Positions 1 to 6,462 of a DNA stretch of 10,913 nucleotides are shown one piece after another. The notes beneath the pieces are model-generated. The model was not told the DNA's origin. It saw only the letters and a program-made list of their open reading frames with translations, and did no database searches. The translations under genes and the position numbers were made by a program. This stretch comes from Streptosporangiaceae bacterium. GTDB taxonomy: Bacteria > Actinomycetota > Actinomycetes > Streptosporangiales > Streptosporangiaceae. The first letter of the stretch is position 1. The number at the start of each line of letters is the position of its first letter. The DNA is taken from contig JASIBJ010000714.1 in assembly GCA_030045215.1 (NCBI GenBank), positions 1-10,913 of the forward strand, given 5' to 3'.

Positions 1-1875
1 ATCAGCGACGAGATACTCACCCCGCTGCCGTCCGCCACCAGGCAATTCTTGATGCGGACATGCCTGACCGAACTGGTGCCGCCCGACCTCGCGCACGTAC
101 TGACCGGCGACAGCGGCGCCGCCGCCCGGCTTGAGCAGCTCAGCCGGGAGAACGGGCTGATCCAGCCCGCCGGCCCGGCCCTGGCTGACTACCGGTATCA
201 CCCCATGCTCAGGGACGTGCTTGAGACCGTGCTGCGCCGTGAGCACCCCGACGAGGTGCCCGCGCTGCTCGGCCAGGTCGCGCGCTGGCATGCCGGCCGG
301 GCGGAGGTCATGGAGGCGATCAGGGCGGCGGCGCGGGCAGGTGACTGGGACTTCGTCGCGCACGTCCTCGCCGATGCCAGCCCGGTCGCACCGCCGCAGG
401 TCGGCTGGAGCGAACTCGAGGACGTCCTCGGCGCCTGCCCGCCCGACCGGCGCAGCAATGATTACGTCCTGGCGTCGGCGCTCGCGGCCGCGCGGCTGTG
501 GCACGGCGACCCTGACGGGGCGCTGCCGCACCTCGACTGCGCCGAGAACGTGCTGGCGGGCCAGCCGGACCCGGCAATCACCACGCGGTCGGCTGCCCGG
601 CTGTGGCTGGCGGCGCTGCAGGTCATGCGCCTGGCCGGCACCGACGCGGACCTGACGCCGCAGTGGGAACTGGCTGGCCGCGCTCACGAGGAGTCCAAGA
701 GCGCGCCCGAGCACCGGGGAGCTGGGTTGCTGTGGCTCGCGCTCGGCTGCGCCGGCCTGCGCCGACTCGAAGTCCGGCGGGCCAGGTCCGCGCTACAGCA
801 CGCCGGCTCGCAACTGGCGGCGGGCGGACTGCTGGCATTGCGGGAACGAGCCAGGTCCTGGGAAGCCGTTGCCCATGCCTGGTACGGAGACCTGGCCACC
901 GCTACCAGGATCGCGGCTGAGGTCGCCGAGCGGCTGACCGCCGGATCGGGTGATCTGGCCCCGATCCTGGCCGTGAGCCAGGCCCGCGCCCATGTCGCGC
1001 GGGATGAGCCGGAAGCCGCGGCGATGCTGCTTGATCAGGCTGACCAAGCCGCGGCCGCCACGGTTCAGCCGGCCGGGGAACCGGTTATCGGCGTGCTGAC
1101 CGGCATGATGAGGACTCGCATCGCGATCGACGACGGCAACCCCGCCGGGGCGCGAGGCCTGGTCCGGCTGCTGACCGAGACCGTCGCGGGTGAACCGGGC
1201 CCAACCGCGGCGATCGCGGTGCTCGATGCCGAGATAAGCCTCGTGGCGGGGGAGCCAGACCGGGCCAGGTCGGCGATAGCAGCCGCCCCTGGCGAGACCG
1301 AACTGGGTGGTCAGGACGCCGAGATCTGCCGGGCCAAGCTGCTGATGGCCAGCCACGACGACAAGGGAGCGCTCAAACTGCTCGAGCCGATCATGACGGG
1401 CCCGCCCAGCGGTCCGGTTTCTGCGCGTCTGTCGGCCTTGCTGACGGCCGTGATCGCTCACCGGCGGCTGAACCAGGCCACCGAGGCGGCCGAGCGACTC
1501 GAGGAGGCGCTTGCGGTGGCCGAGCCCGATGATCAGTCCGGCGCGTTCATCGCGGCGGGCACGCCGATCAGGTCCGCGCTGACCGTGCTGATCACCCCGG
1601 CCAGCAGGTGCGCCGGGTTCGCCGGCCGCATCCTCGACCGCTTTGACGGCCGGCTACCGCACACGGCCGGCCAGCCGTCGGGCACGCCACTGACGGAGAG
1701 TGAGCTGGCGGTGCTGCGCTTCCTGCCGTCGCACATGACAAACCAGGAGATCGCCGAGTCGCTTTTCCTGTCGATAAACACGATTAAGACGCACCTCAGC
1801 TCGGTTTACCGAAAGCTCGGCGTGAGCAGCAGACGGCAGGCAATCGCCCAGGGCCGACGGCTCGACCTGCTCTGA
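1..1875 (+). CDS. LuxR-family regulator of the large MalT-like (LAL) type, 5'-truncated
   Basis: This is the C-terminal 624 residues of a large ATP-dependent LuxR-type transcription factor. The frame is open back to base 1, and the residues before the first possible start (TTG at 49) already fit the family, so the gene begins outside the window with its NTPase domain. Visible first is the winged-helix linker typical of MalT-like proteins, with the YRYHPMLRDVL motif (family form 'YRYHPLFADLL'), then an Ala/Leu/Glu/Arg-rich helical-repeat region of about 450 residues that would serve as sensor. The last 60 or so residues are a LuxR helix-turn-helix: LTESELAVLRFLPSHMTNQE, then LSINTIKTHL for the recognition helix and YRKLGVSSR. 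It probably activates transcription on binding an unknown ligand. Its targets cannot be read here, and the next gene is convergent. Family assignment is firm; function is open. Confidence 0.9.
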   Translation: MSDEILTPLPSATRQFLMRTCLTELVPPDLAHVLTGDSGAAARLEQLSRENGLIQPAGPALADYRYHPMLRDVLETVLRREHPDEVPALLGQVARWHAGRAEVMEAIRAAARAGDWDFVAHVLADASPVAPPQVGWSELEDVLGACPPDRRSNDYVLASALAAARLWHGDPDGALPHLDCAENVLAGQPDPAITTRSAARLWLAALQVMRLAGTDADLTPQWELAGRAHEESKSAPEHRGAGLLWLALGCAGLRRLEVRRARSALQHAGSQLAAGGLLALRERARSWEAVAHAWYGDLATATRIAAEVAERLTAGSGDLAPILAVSQARAHVARDEPEAAAMLLDQADQAAAATVQPAGEPVIGVLTGMMRTRIAIDDGNPAGARGLVRLLTETVAGEPGPTAAIAVLDAEISLVAGEPDRARSAIAAAPGETELGGQDAEICRAKLLMASHDDKGALKLLEPIMTGPPSGPVSARLSALLTAVIAHRRLNQATEAAERLEEALAVAEPDDQSGAFIAAGTPIRSALTVLITPASRCAGFAGRILDRFDGRLPHTAGQPSGTPLTESELAVLRFLPSHMTNQEIAESLFLSINTIKTHLSSVYRKLGVSSRRQAIAQGRRLDLL

Positions 1876-1968
1876 TCGCTGATCTCCTACGCGGCCAGCC
1901 GGGCGCACGCCGGCGGACCGGGCTCCGCCCGCCGCAAACAGGCACATCAGGCCGACCGCAAACGCGCC

Positions 1969-2000
1969 GTGGCCCGCACCGAACGCGCGGTGCGGGCCAC
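1969..2000. terminator. Strong hairpin between convergent genes, probable bidirectional terminator
   Basis: A perfect 13-bp inverted repeat (arms 1969-1981 and 1988-2000, GTGGCCCGCACCG and its complement) has a 6-base loop. It lies 93 bases after the LuxR-type gene and 127 bases beyond the stop of the convergent membrane-protein gene. There is only a weak pyrimidine run after it (TTCCTCT), which is common for high-GC actinobacterial terminators. The rest of the 251-bp gap holds nothing else I can recognise. Confidence 0.65.
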
Positions 2001-2126
2001 TTCCTCTGGCCATCTGCGAGGCCGCTGCGTGGCGGCCCCTGGTCAGGCTGACCGTTCCTGGCCGGTTCTCTCTAGCTGGCACGAGGCACTGGCGACGGCG
2101 TCAGCCGGGGCCGCTGGCGCCGGATC

Positions 2127-3038
2127 TCAGGCTGCTCGCGGGGCGGCCATCGCCGCATCCCTGTCCCTGTCCCTGTCCCTGGTCATCTCCTTGGCCTGGC
2201 GGCGGACGCCGAAAGCCAGGGCGGCGAGCACGCAGCCGTAGAAGAGCAGCCACGCGCCGACGATTAGGACCAGCAGCGTCAGGGAGAGGCCCGGCCAGAT
2301 CACCAGGACCAGGCCGGCCCCGAGGCTGAAGACGCCGAGCAGGGCGCGCATCCCGCGGCCAGGGAAGTCGGTCGAGACCGAGGCACCCAGGTCGACGATG
2401 CCATGCACGATGAAGTAGACGCCTGCCACGAATGCGATCAGGTAGACGCTAAGCGCGTGGTGCCGCAGGCAGTAGATGCCCGCGAGTATCGCCAGCAGGC
2501 CGATCACGATATAGCCGGCGCGCGTCCCGCCGGCCCGGTCACGGTTGGTGAAGCCCTCCCAGAGCTTGGCGATCCCCGTGACAACCAGAGCCGCCCCGAT
2601 CAGGATCGACGCCACGAACAGCGTGACGTGCGGCCATACCACCAGCATGATCCCTACCGCGATCAAGCCGAGGGCGCCGAGCAACAGCAGCCCCCAGGAA
2701 ACCTTGGAAGCCTTTGCAACCAGGGCCCCGCCTGGCAATCCTCTATCTTCCTCGCCGTACTGCTGCCTGCCGTAGTCCTCTCGCCTGTAATCCTGCCGCT
2801 CCGGCGGTGCCTGGCCAGCTTGCTGCGGAACCGTGGTGCCGGTCGACGTCGTCTGCCGGGTGGCCGTGGCCGTGCTCCCGGTGCTGGCACCCGATGTGCC
2901 CGTCGAGCTCGAGCTCTGGTTGGAAGTCCCGCGGTGGAACAGCCCGTGGCGGGTCTGCCGCTGGCCGCTTGGCGTCGGCTGGCTCGCTCCGCTGTCCTGT
3001 CCTGCCGAGCCCGCCGGGTTATTGCGCGGATCGGTCAT
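2127..3038 (-). CDS. HdeD-like (DUF308) six-helix membrane protein with disordered N-terminus
   Basis: The 303-residue product has two parts. Residues 1-105 are low-complexity and polar: Ser/Thr/Gly/Gln-rich, then a charged Tyr-containing stretch (QDYRREDYGRQQYGEED). Residues about 113-275 hold six hydrophobic segments (about 113-134, 138-158, 173-192, 196-217, 230-249, 252-275) with the short loops and the 'G..L...G......P' repeats of the DUF308/HdeD family. The C-terminus is short and charged (four Arg-Asp pairs) and ends PRAA. HdeD is an acid-stress membrane protein in E. coli; the function of actinobacterial members is largely unknown. I chose ATG 3038 because GAGGAGGT stands just ahead of it; the open frame goes back to 3146 but without a binding site. 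The gene diverges from tig. Family call is good; role is unproven. Confidence 0.85.
   Translation of the reverse strand: MTDPRNNPAGSAGQDSGASQPTPSGQRQTRHGLFHRGTSNQSSSSTGTSGASTGSTATATRQTTSTGTTVPQQAGQAPPERQDYRREDYGRQQYGEEDRGLPGGALVAKASKVSWGLLLLGALGLIAVGIMLVVWPHVTLFVASILIGAALVVTGIAKLWEGFTNRDRAGGTRAGYIVIGLLAILAGIYCLRHHALSVYLIAFVAGVYFIVHGIVDLGASVSTDFPGRGMRALLGVFSLGAGLVLVIWPGLSLTLLVLIVGAWLLFYGCVLAALAFGVRRQAKEMTRDRDRDRDAAMAAPRAA
2158..2181. repeat. Hexamer tandem repeat (TCCCTG)x4 inside the DUF308 gene
   Basis: Four exact TCCCTG copies in a row encode the Arg-Asp repeat (residues 287-294) near the C-terminus of the membrane protein. Slippage in 6-base steps would keep the frame and change only the number of Arg-Asp pairs. 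Confidence 0.9.
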
Positions 3039-3040
3039 TA

Positions 3041-3055
3041 GTGAGACCTCCTCAC
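3041..3055 (-). promoter_or_regulatory. Ribosome binding site of the DUF308 gene inside a small hairpin
   Basis: On the - strand GTGAG-GAGGT-CTCAC forms a 5-bp stem with the core Shine-Dalgarno bases GAGGT in the 5-base loop; the ATG follows at 3038. The site decides the start of the gene. The stem could limit or display the site; its strength is modest. Confidence 0.5.
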
Positions 3056-3060
3056 GACTA

Positions 3061-3073
3061 GGTGCCTGGCACC
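3061..3073. promoter_or_regulatory. Perfect palindrome GGTGCC-T-GGCACC upstream of the DUF308 gene
   Basis: Six-base arms around one central base, 22 bp upstream of the DUF308 start codon and directly before its ribosome binding site. It could be an operator or a leader hairpin. I do not recognise a regulator for it. Confidence 0.4.
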
Positions 3074-3173
3074 GCTGGCCGGATTCCCGGACGGTGCCGC
3101 CCGCAGGCAACACCCGAGGTCCCCCCGAGTGCACCTCTTGACCCATCGTGCGGTCGCCGAGTTCCCGTGATCA

Positions 3174-3190
3174 TCACCCGTGGCGGGTGA
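3174..3190. promoter_or_regulatory. Palindrome TCACCCGTGGCGGGTGA, possible operator for tig
   Basis: Perfect 7-base arms with a 3-base centre. The right arm covers the place where the -35 region would fall for the -10-like TAGACT at 3209-3214, a usual position for a repressor or overlapping activator site. The regulator is unknown. Confidence 0.4.
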
Positions 3191-3214
3191 ACGCGGGAAT
3201 GGCTGCCCTAGACT
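3186..3214 (+). promoter_or_regulatory. Candidate promoter for tig (-10 TAGACT)
   Basis: TAGACT at 3209-3214 fits the TAnnnT rule for the -10 element of the principal actinobacterial sigma factor. The -35 side (GGTGAA at 3186-3191, 17-base spacer) is weak. It would give a leader of about 100 bases before the tig GTG. Assigned by eye only. Confidence 0.3.
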
Positions 3215-3322
3215 TGGCCCCCAGTAGTCGTGAGCGACACGTCATGCTGGCCCAGGGTTATCAGGTCCGCAAAGCCCAGACGCAGGCCCACGCCAATGAC
3301 CATTTCCAGGAGCGACTCCCAG

Positions 3323-4711
3323 GTGAAGACCGACGTCGAAGAGCTGAGCCCGACGAGGGTGAAGCTGACCATCGAAGTTCCGTTCGAGGAGCTCAAGCCA
3401 AGCCTTGACAAGGCCTACCGGGAGGTCGCGCGCCAGGTTCGGGTACCGGGCTTCCGGCCAGGCAAGGTGCCGCCGCGGATAATCGATCAGCGCATCGGCC
3501 GCGGGGTAGTTCTGGAGCAGGCGGTCAACGACGCGGTGCCCGGGCTTTACACCAAGGCCGTGGCCGAAAACGAAGTGGTACCGCTCAGCCAACCCGAGCT
3601 GGAGATCACCAAGCTCGACGACGGCAAAGAGCTGCAGTTCACGGCCGAGGTCGATGTCCGGCCCCAGTTCGAGCTGCCCGCCCTGGAGTCGGTCTCGGTC
3701 ACCGTGGAGAACGCCGAGGTGTCGCCGGACCAGGTCGAGGAGTACCTGACCGGGCTGCGGGAGCGCTTCGCCTCACTGAAGACCGTTGATCGTGCTGCCG
3801 AGAACGGCGACTATGTCACGATCGACCTGGCTGCCTCGGTGGACGCCAAGCCGGTCGAGGACGCGCAGGCCACCGGTGTCTCCTACGAGGTCGGCAGCGA
3901 GTCCATGCTGGACGGGCTGGATGAGGCCCTGGTCGGGATGTCCGCGGGTGAGTCGAAGACCTTCACCGCCGAGCTAGCGGGTGGCGAGCACGCCGGCGAG
4001 GAGGCCCAGGTGCTGGTGACCGTGAACACCGTGAAGGTCAAGGAGCTGCCCGGGCTGGACGACGACTTTGCCCAGGCCGCGAGCGAGTACGACACCGTTG
4101 GCGAGCTGCGGGCCGCCACCCGCAGGCAGCTCGAGGCCGTGCGCAAGGTCGGCCAGGGCGGCCAGGCCAGGGAGCGGGCGCTCGACGCGCTGCTTGAGCG
4201 GGTTGACATGCCGCTGCCCGAGCGCATCGTCGAGCAGGAGATCGAGCACCGCAGAGACAGCCTGAAGAGCCAGCTAGATCGGGCCGGCCTCACCATGAAG
4301 AACTACCTCGAGTCCAGCGGGCAGACCGCGGCCCAGCTCAGCGCCTCGTTCGAGGAGGACGCCCGCAGGTCGCTCAAGGCCCAGTTCATCCTGGACAAAC
4401 TCGCGACCGACGAGGAGCTCAAAGTCACGCCGGAGCAGCTCAGCGCGTACGTGGCCGAGCAGGCCTACCGGATGGGCGTCGCCCCGGACCGGCTCGCCAA
4501 GCAGCTCAGCGACAACGGGCAGCTCGGCGCGGTGGCCGGTGACGTGCTGCGGGCCAACGCCCTCACGATGCTGGCCGAGAGGGCCAGTGTGGTCGATGAG
4601 GCCGGGCGGCCGGTGCACGTCATGCCCGCTGACGAAGCGGCCGGGGACGACGAGGCGGCCGACCAGGAGACTGACGACATCGACGGCGACGAAGAAGACG
4701 ACGAGAGCTGA
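3323..4711 (+). CDS. tig: Trigger factor, ribosome-associated chaperone
   Basis: Trigger factor binds the ribosome next to the peptide exit tunnel and shields nascent chains; it also has a peptidyl-prolyl isomerase domain. The 462-residue product has the three family parts. The N-terminal ribosome-binding domain carries the signature GFRPGK at residues 43-48, the same place as in E. coli. The FKBP-like isomerase domain spans about 160-240 (NGDYVTIDL, then GLDEALVGMSAGE). A long helical C-terminal chaperone domain follows to about 430. The last 27 or so residues are an acidic tail rich in Asp and Glu. GTG 3323 was chosen because AGGAG (3308-3312) precedes it and the protein then begins VKTDVEELSPTRVKL, like other actinobacterial copies; the open frame to 3230 and ATG 3296 lack a good site. 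It leads the clp cluster, as in many bacteria. Confidence 0.96.
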   Translation: MKTDVEELSPTRVKLTIEVPFEELKPSLDKAYREVARQVRVPGFRPGKVPPRIIDQRIGRGVVLEQAVNDAVPGLYTKAVAENEVVPLSQPELEITKLDDGKELQFTAEVDVRPQFELPALESVSVTVENAEVSPDQVEEYLTGLRERFASLKTVDRAAENGDYVTIDLAASVDAKPVEDAQATGVSYEVGSESMLDGLDEALVGMSAGESKTFTAELAGGEHAGEEAQVLVTVNTVKVKELPGLDDDFAQAASEYDTVGELRAATRRQLEAVRKVGQGGQARERALDALLERVDMPLPERIVEQEIEHRRDSLKSQLDRAGLTMKNYLESSGQTAAQLSASFEEDARRSLKAQFILDKLATDEELKVTPEQLSAYVAEQAYRMGVAPDRLAKQLSDNGQLGAVAGDVLRANALTMLAERASVVDEAGRPVHVMPADEAAGDDEAADQETDDIDGDEEDDES

Positions 4712-4782
4712 GGTCACGCCCCCAGGTCGGCTCGGCCGGCACAAAGGCGAGGCTGCCGTAACGGAATGGCCTGGCCAGCCTG

Positions 4783-4796
4783 CGCCGGTAGCGAAC
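4783..4796 (-). promoter_or_regulatory. ClgR-type operator upstream of clpP1
   Basis: On the - strand this reads GTTCGCTACCGGCG, an exact fit to GTTCGC-N5-GCG, the box I recall for the Clp regulator ClgR of Streptomyces; the core CGC-N5-GCG also fits the corynebacterial motif. It lies about 90 bases before the clpP1 start, upstream of the likely -35 region, where an activator would sit. ClgR is known to activate clpP1P2 in several actinobacteria; binding here is inferred. Confidence 0.7.
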
Positions 4797-4811
4797 AGTG
4801 GGGATCGGCGG

Positions 4812-4840
4812 ACTTAGCGCTGCTGCGCTCGGGTTATGGT
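4812..4840 (+). promoter_or_regulatory. Candidate clpP1 promoter with weak -35
   Basis: TATGGT at 4835-4840 is a possible -10 element. The bases 17 upstream (ACTTAG) are a poor -35, as expected for an activator-dependent promoter, and the ClgR-type box is centred about 45 bases before the -10. The spacer holds a small inverted repeat, AGCGC-TGCT-GCGCT (4816-4829). Start site would be near 4847. Confidence 0.35.
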
Positions 4841-4885
4841 CACTGTCAACGACTGGCGCGGACAACCACAATGAGGAGGGCACCC

Positions 4886-5527
4886 GTGACCACGCCTCCC
4901 AACGACCAGGGGCAGATAGCCCGGGTGCTGGCGCAGGCAGCAGAGGCCCCCATGTTCCCGATGGGCGACATGCTGTTCCAGCGGCTGCTGCGGTACCGGA
5001 TCATCTTCCTCGGGCAGCAGGTCGACGACGATCTTGCCAACCGCATCTGCGCCGAGCTGATCCTGCTGTCCGCCGAGGACCGCAAACGGGATATTAACCT
5101 TTATATCAACTCACCCGGCGGATCAGTATATGCCGGAATGGCGATTTACGACGTGATGCAGTTCGTGCCTAATGACGTCGCGACCTATGCGATGGGCATG
5201 GCCGCGTCGATGGGCCAGTTCCTGCTGACCGCGGGCGCCGAGGGCAAGCGCTACGCCATGCCGCACGCCGCGATCCTGATGCACCAGCCGCACGGCGGCA
5301 TCGGCGGCACGGCCACCGACATCCGGATCCAGGCCGAGCAGAGCCTGTACCTGAAGCGGCTGATGGCCGAGCGGATCGCGTCCCACACCGGCAGGCCCGT
5401 CGAGCAGATCGAGGCCGACTCCGACCGGGATCGCTGGTTCACCGCCGAGGAGGCGCGTGATTACGGGATCGTGGATCACGTGGTCCGCAACGCCGCCGAC
5501 GTGGCCGATCCAAGTTCGCTGACATGA
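4886..5527 (+). CDS. clpP1: ATP-dependent Clp protease proteolytic subunit 1
   Basis: Serine peptidase subunit of the Clp protease. In actinobacteria such as M. tuberculosis it forms a mixed double ring with ClpP2 that degrades proteins fed by ClpX or ClpC. The 213-residue product has the full catalytic set: Ser108 in GMAASMGQF, His133 in LMHQPHGG, and Asp182 in DSDRDRWF, plus the substrate-binding YINSPGGS strand at 73-80. The [13 protein letters not shown] and [10 protein letters not shown] blocks match ClpP1 rather than ClpP2. GTG 4886 was chosen because AGGAGGG (4874-4880) ends five bases ahead; an in-frame ATG at 4871 overlaps that site. Two oddities are seen: Tyr37 replaces the usual Glu of the 'ERIIFLG' block, and bases 5091-5150 are AT-rich for this genome. 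The leader up to about residue 29 probably includes a cleaved propeptide. clpP2 follows after 72 bases, so the two are likely co-transcribed. Confidence 0.95.
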   Translation: MTTPPNDQGQIARVLAQAAEAPMFPMGDMLFQRLLRYRIIFLGQQVDDDLANRICAELILLSAEDRKRDINLYINSPGGSVYAGMAIYDVMQFVPNDVATYAMGMAASMGQFLLTAGAEGKRYAMPHAAILMHQPHGGIGGTATDIRIQAEQSLYLKRLMAERIASHTGRPVEQIEADSDRDRWFTAEEARDYGIVDHVVRNAADVADPSSLT

Positions 5528-5551
5528 CCACGGCTACCGAGATGATCAGAG

Positions 5552-5574
5552 TCCCGGCGGCCCGCCTGCCGGGA
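5552..5574. other. Hairpin between clpP1 and clpP2
   Basis: TCCCGGC and GCCGGGA form a perfect 7-bp stem with a 9-base loop. It lies 24 bases after the clpP1 stop and 11 bases before the clpP2 ribosome binding site (5586-5593). It may act in mRNA processing or stability to set the two subunit levels, or be chance in GC-rich DNA. Confidence 0.45.
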
Positions 5575-5599
5575 GTTGCGCGAACGGAGGAGGCGCACT

Positions 5600-6253
5600 G
5601 TGAGCGCTGACAACGGTTGGCGGCCCAGCCTGACTGAGTCGCGTTACGTCCTGCCCTCCTTCGTGGAGCGGACGTCTTACGGCGTCAAGGAGATGAACCC
5701 GTACAACAAGCTCTTCGAGGAGCGGATCATCTTCCTTGGCGTTCAGATCGATGACGCCTCCGCCAACGACGTCATGGCTCAGCTGATCACGCTCGAGTCG
5801 ATCGACCCGTCGAGGGACATCCTCATCTACATCAACTCGCCCGGCGGGTCGATGACCTCGATGATGGCGATCTACGACACGATGCAATACATCCAGCCTG
5901 ACATCCACACCTACTGCCTGGGCCAGGCGGCCTCGGCGGCGGCGGTACTGCTCGCGGCGGGGACGAAGGGCAAGCGGTTCGCGCTGCCCAACGCGCGCAT
6001 CCTGATCCACCAGCCGGCGGTCGAGAGCGGCTACGGGCAGTCCAGTGACCTGGAGATCCAGGCCAGGGAGATCCTGCGGATGCGCACCGCGATGGAGCAG
6101 ATTCTGGCCAACCACAGCGGCCAGAGCGAGGAGCAGGTACGCAAGGACATCGAGCGGGACAAGTTCTTCACGGCCCAGGAAGCGAAGGACTACGGGCTGG
6201 TCGATGAAGTTCTGACGATGCTGAAGCGCAAGACCGAGGTAGGGTCGTCCTAA
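5600..6253 (+). CDS. clpP2: ATP-dependent Clp protease proteolytic subunit 2
   Basis: Second peptidase subunit, expected to pair with ClpP1 in one 14-mer; in mycobacteria the ClpP2 ring is the face that docks ClpX and ClpC1. The 217-residue product has Ser112 in GQAASAAAVLL, His137 in ILIHQPA, and Asp187 in IERDKFF. The leader block RYVLPSFVERTSYGVKE and NPYNKLFEERIIFLGVQ are close to M. tuberculosis ClpP2 as I recall it, including the Glu that ClpP1 here lacks. GTG 5600 is set by GGAGGAGG at 5586-5593, six bases upstream; the frame stays open to 5576 but that extension would consist of the binding site itself. The codons are ordinary high-GC ones, unlike the matching part of clpP1. clpX follows after 209 bases. 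Confidence 0.95.
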   Translation: MSADNGWRPSLTESRYVLPSFVERTSYGVKEMNPYNKLFEERIIFLGVQIDDASANDVMAQLITLESIDPSRDILIYINSPGGSMTSMMAIYDTMQYIQPDIHTYCLGQAASAAAVLLAAGTKGKRFALPNARILIHQPAVESGYGQSSDLEIQAREILRMRTAMEQILANHSGQSEEQVRKDIERDKFFTAQEAKDYGLVDEVLTMLKRKTEVGSS

Positions 6254-6269
6254 CCGGGAAATCCGGGAG

Positions 6270-6287
6270 GGCGGCCGGCGCGCCGCC
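6270..6287. terminator. Possible weak terminator or attenuator after clpP2
   Basis: GGCGGC and GCCGCC form a 6-bp GC-only stem with a 6-base loop, 16 bases after the clpP2 stop, followed by a loose T/C-containing stretch (GCTCCTT). It may separate clpP2 from clpX transcription in part. Stem is short and such repeats arise by chance at this GC content. Confidence 0.35.
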
Positions 6288-6311
6288 TGCGGTGCTCCTT
6301 AGGCCCCAACT

Positions 6312-6340
6312 AGGGTCGCCAAGGCGGTACCGTCTAGGTT
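6312..6340 (+). promoter_or_regulatory. Candidate clpX promoter (-10 TAGGTT)
   Basis: TAGGTT at 6335-6340 fits TAnnnT; another such hexamer, TAGGGT, is at 6311-6316. Neither has a good -35. The long 209-base leader with no coding sense suggests that clpX has its own promoter. No ClgR-type box is seen in this gap. Confidence 0.3.
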
Positions 6341-6462
6341 CACAGACGTTTCGAGCTCGCGGGTAGGTCTGACCTTCGCGTCCGGCCGGCGGCCTGGCAG
6401 CTTTGACGGCACCAGGGGCGCTGGTCGCTCGGCGGCGGCCAGCGGCTAGAAGGAGTAACTGG

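Noticed and set aside
49..51. TTG as the start of the LuxR-type gene
   Set aside because: The frame is open to base 1 and the residues before it (ISDEILTPLPSATRQF) match the linker region of MalT-like regulators, so the gene is cut by the window and not started here.
1876..2241. Open frame that continues the LuxR-type gene past its TGA, rich in Arg and Ala
   Set aside because: The regulator already ends normally after its helix-turn-helix, the frame crosses the terminator hairpin and the antisense of the DUF308 gene, and long open frames are expected at this GC content. A decayed gene fragment between 1880 and 2010 cannot be excluded but nothing recognisable is in it.
3230..3322. N-terminal extension of trigger factor
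   Set aside because: The 31 residues do not resemble the family, no ribosome binding site precedes the upstream starts, and the extension would overlap the promoter region; GTG 3323 gives the conserved start.
4763..4790. GGAAT followed about 20 bases later by GGTA, a possible SigR/SigH-type stress promoter for clpP1
   Set aside because: Spacing is long and the -10 GTT is missing; the region is better explained by the ClgR-type box.
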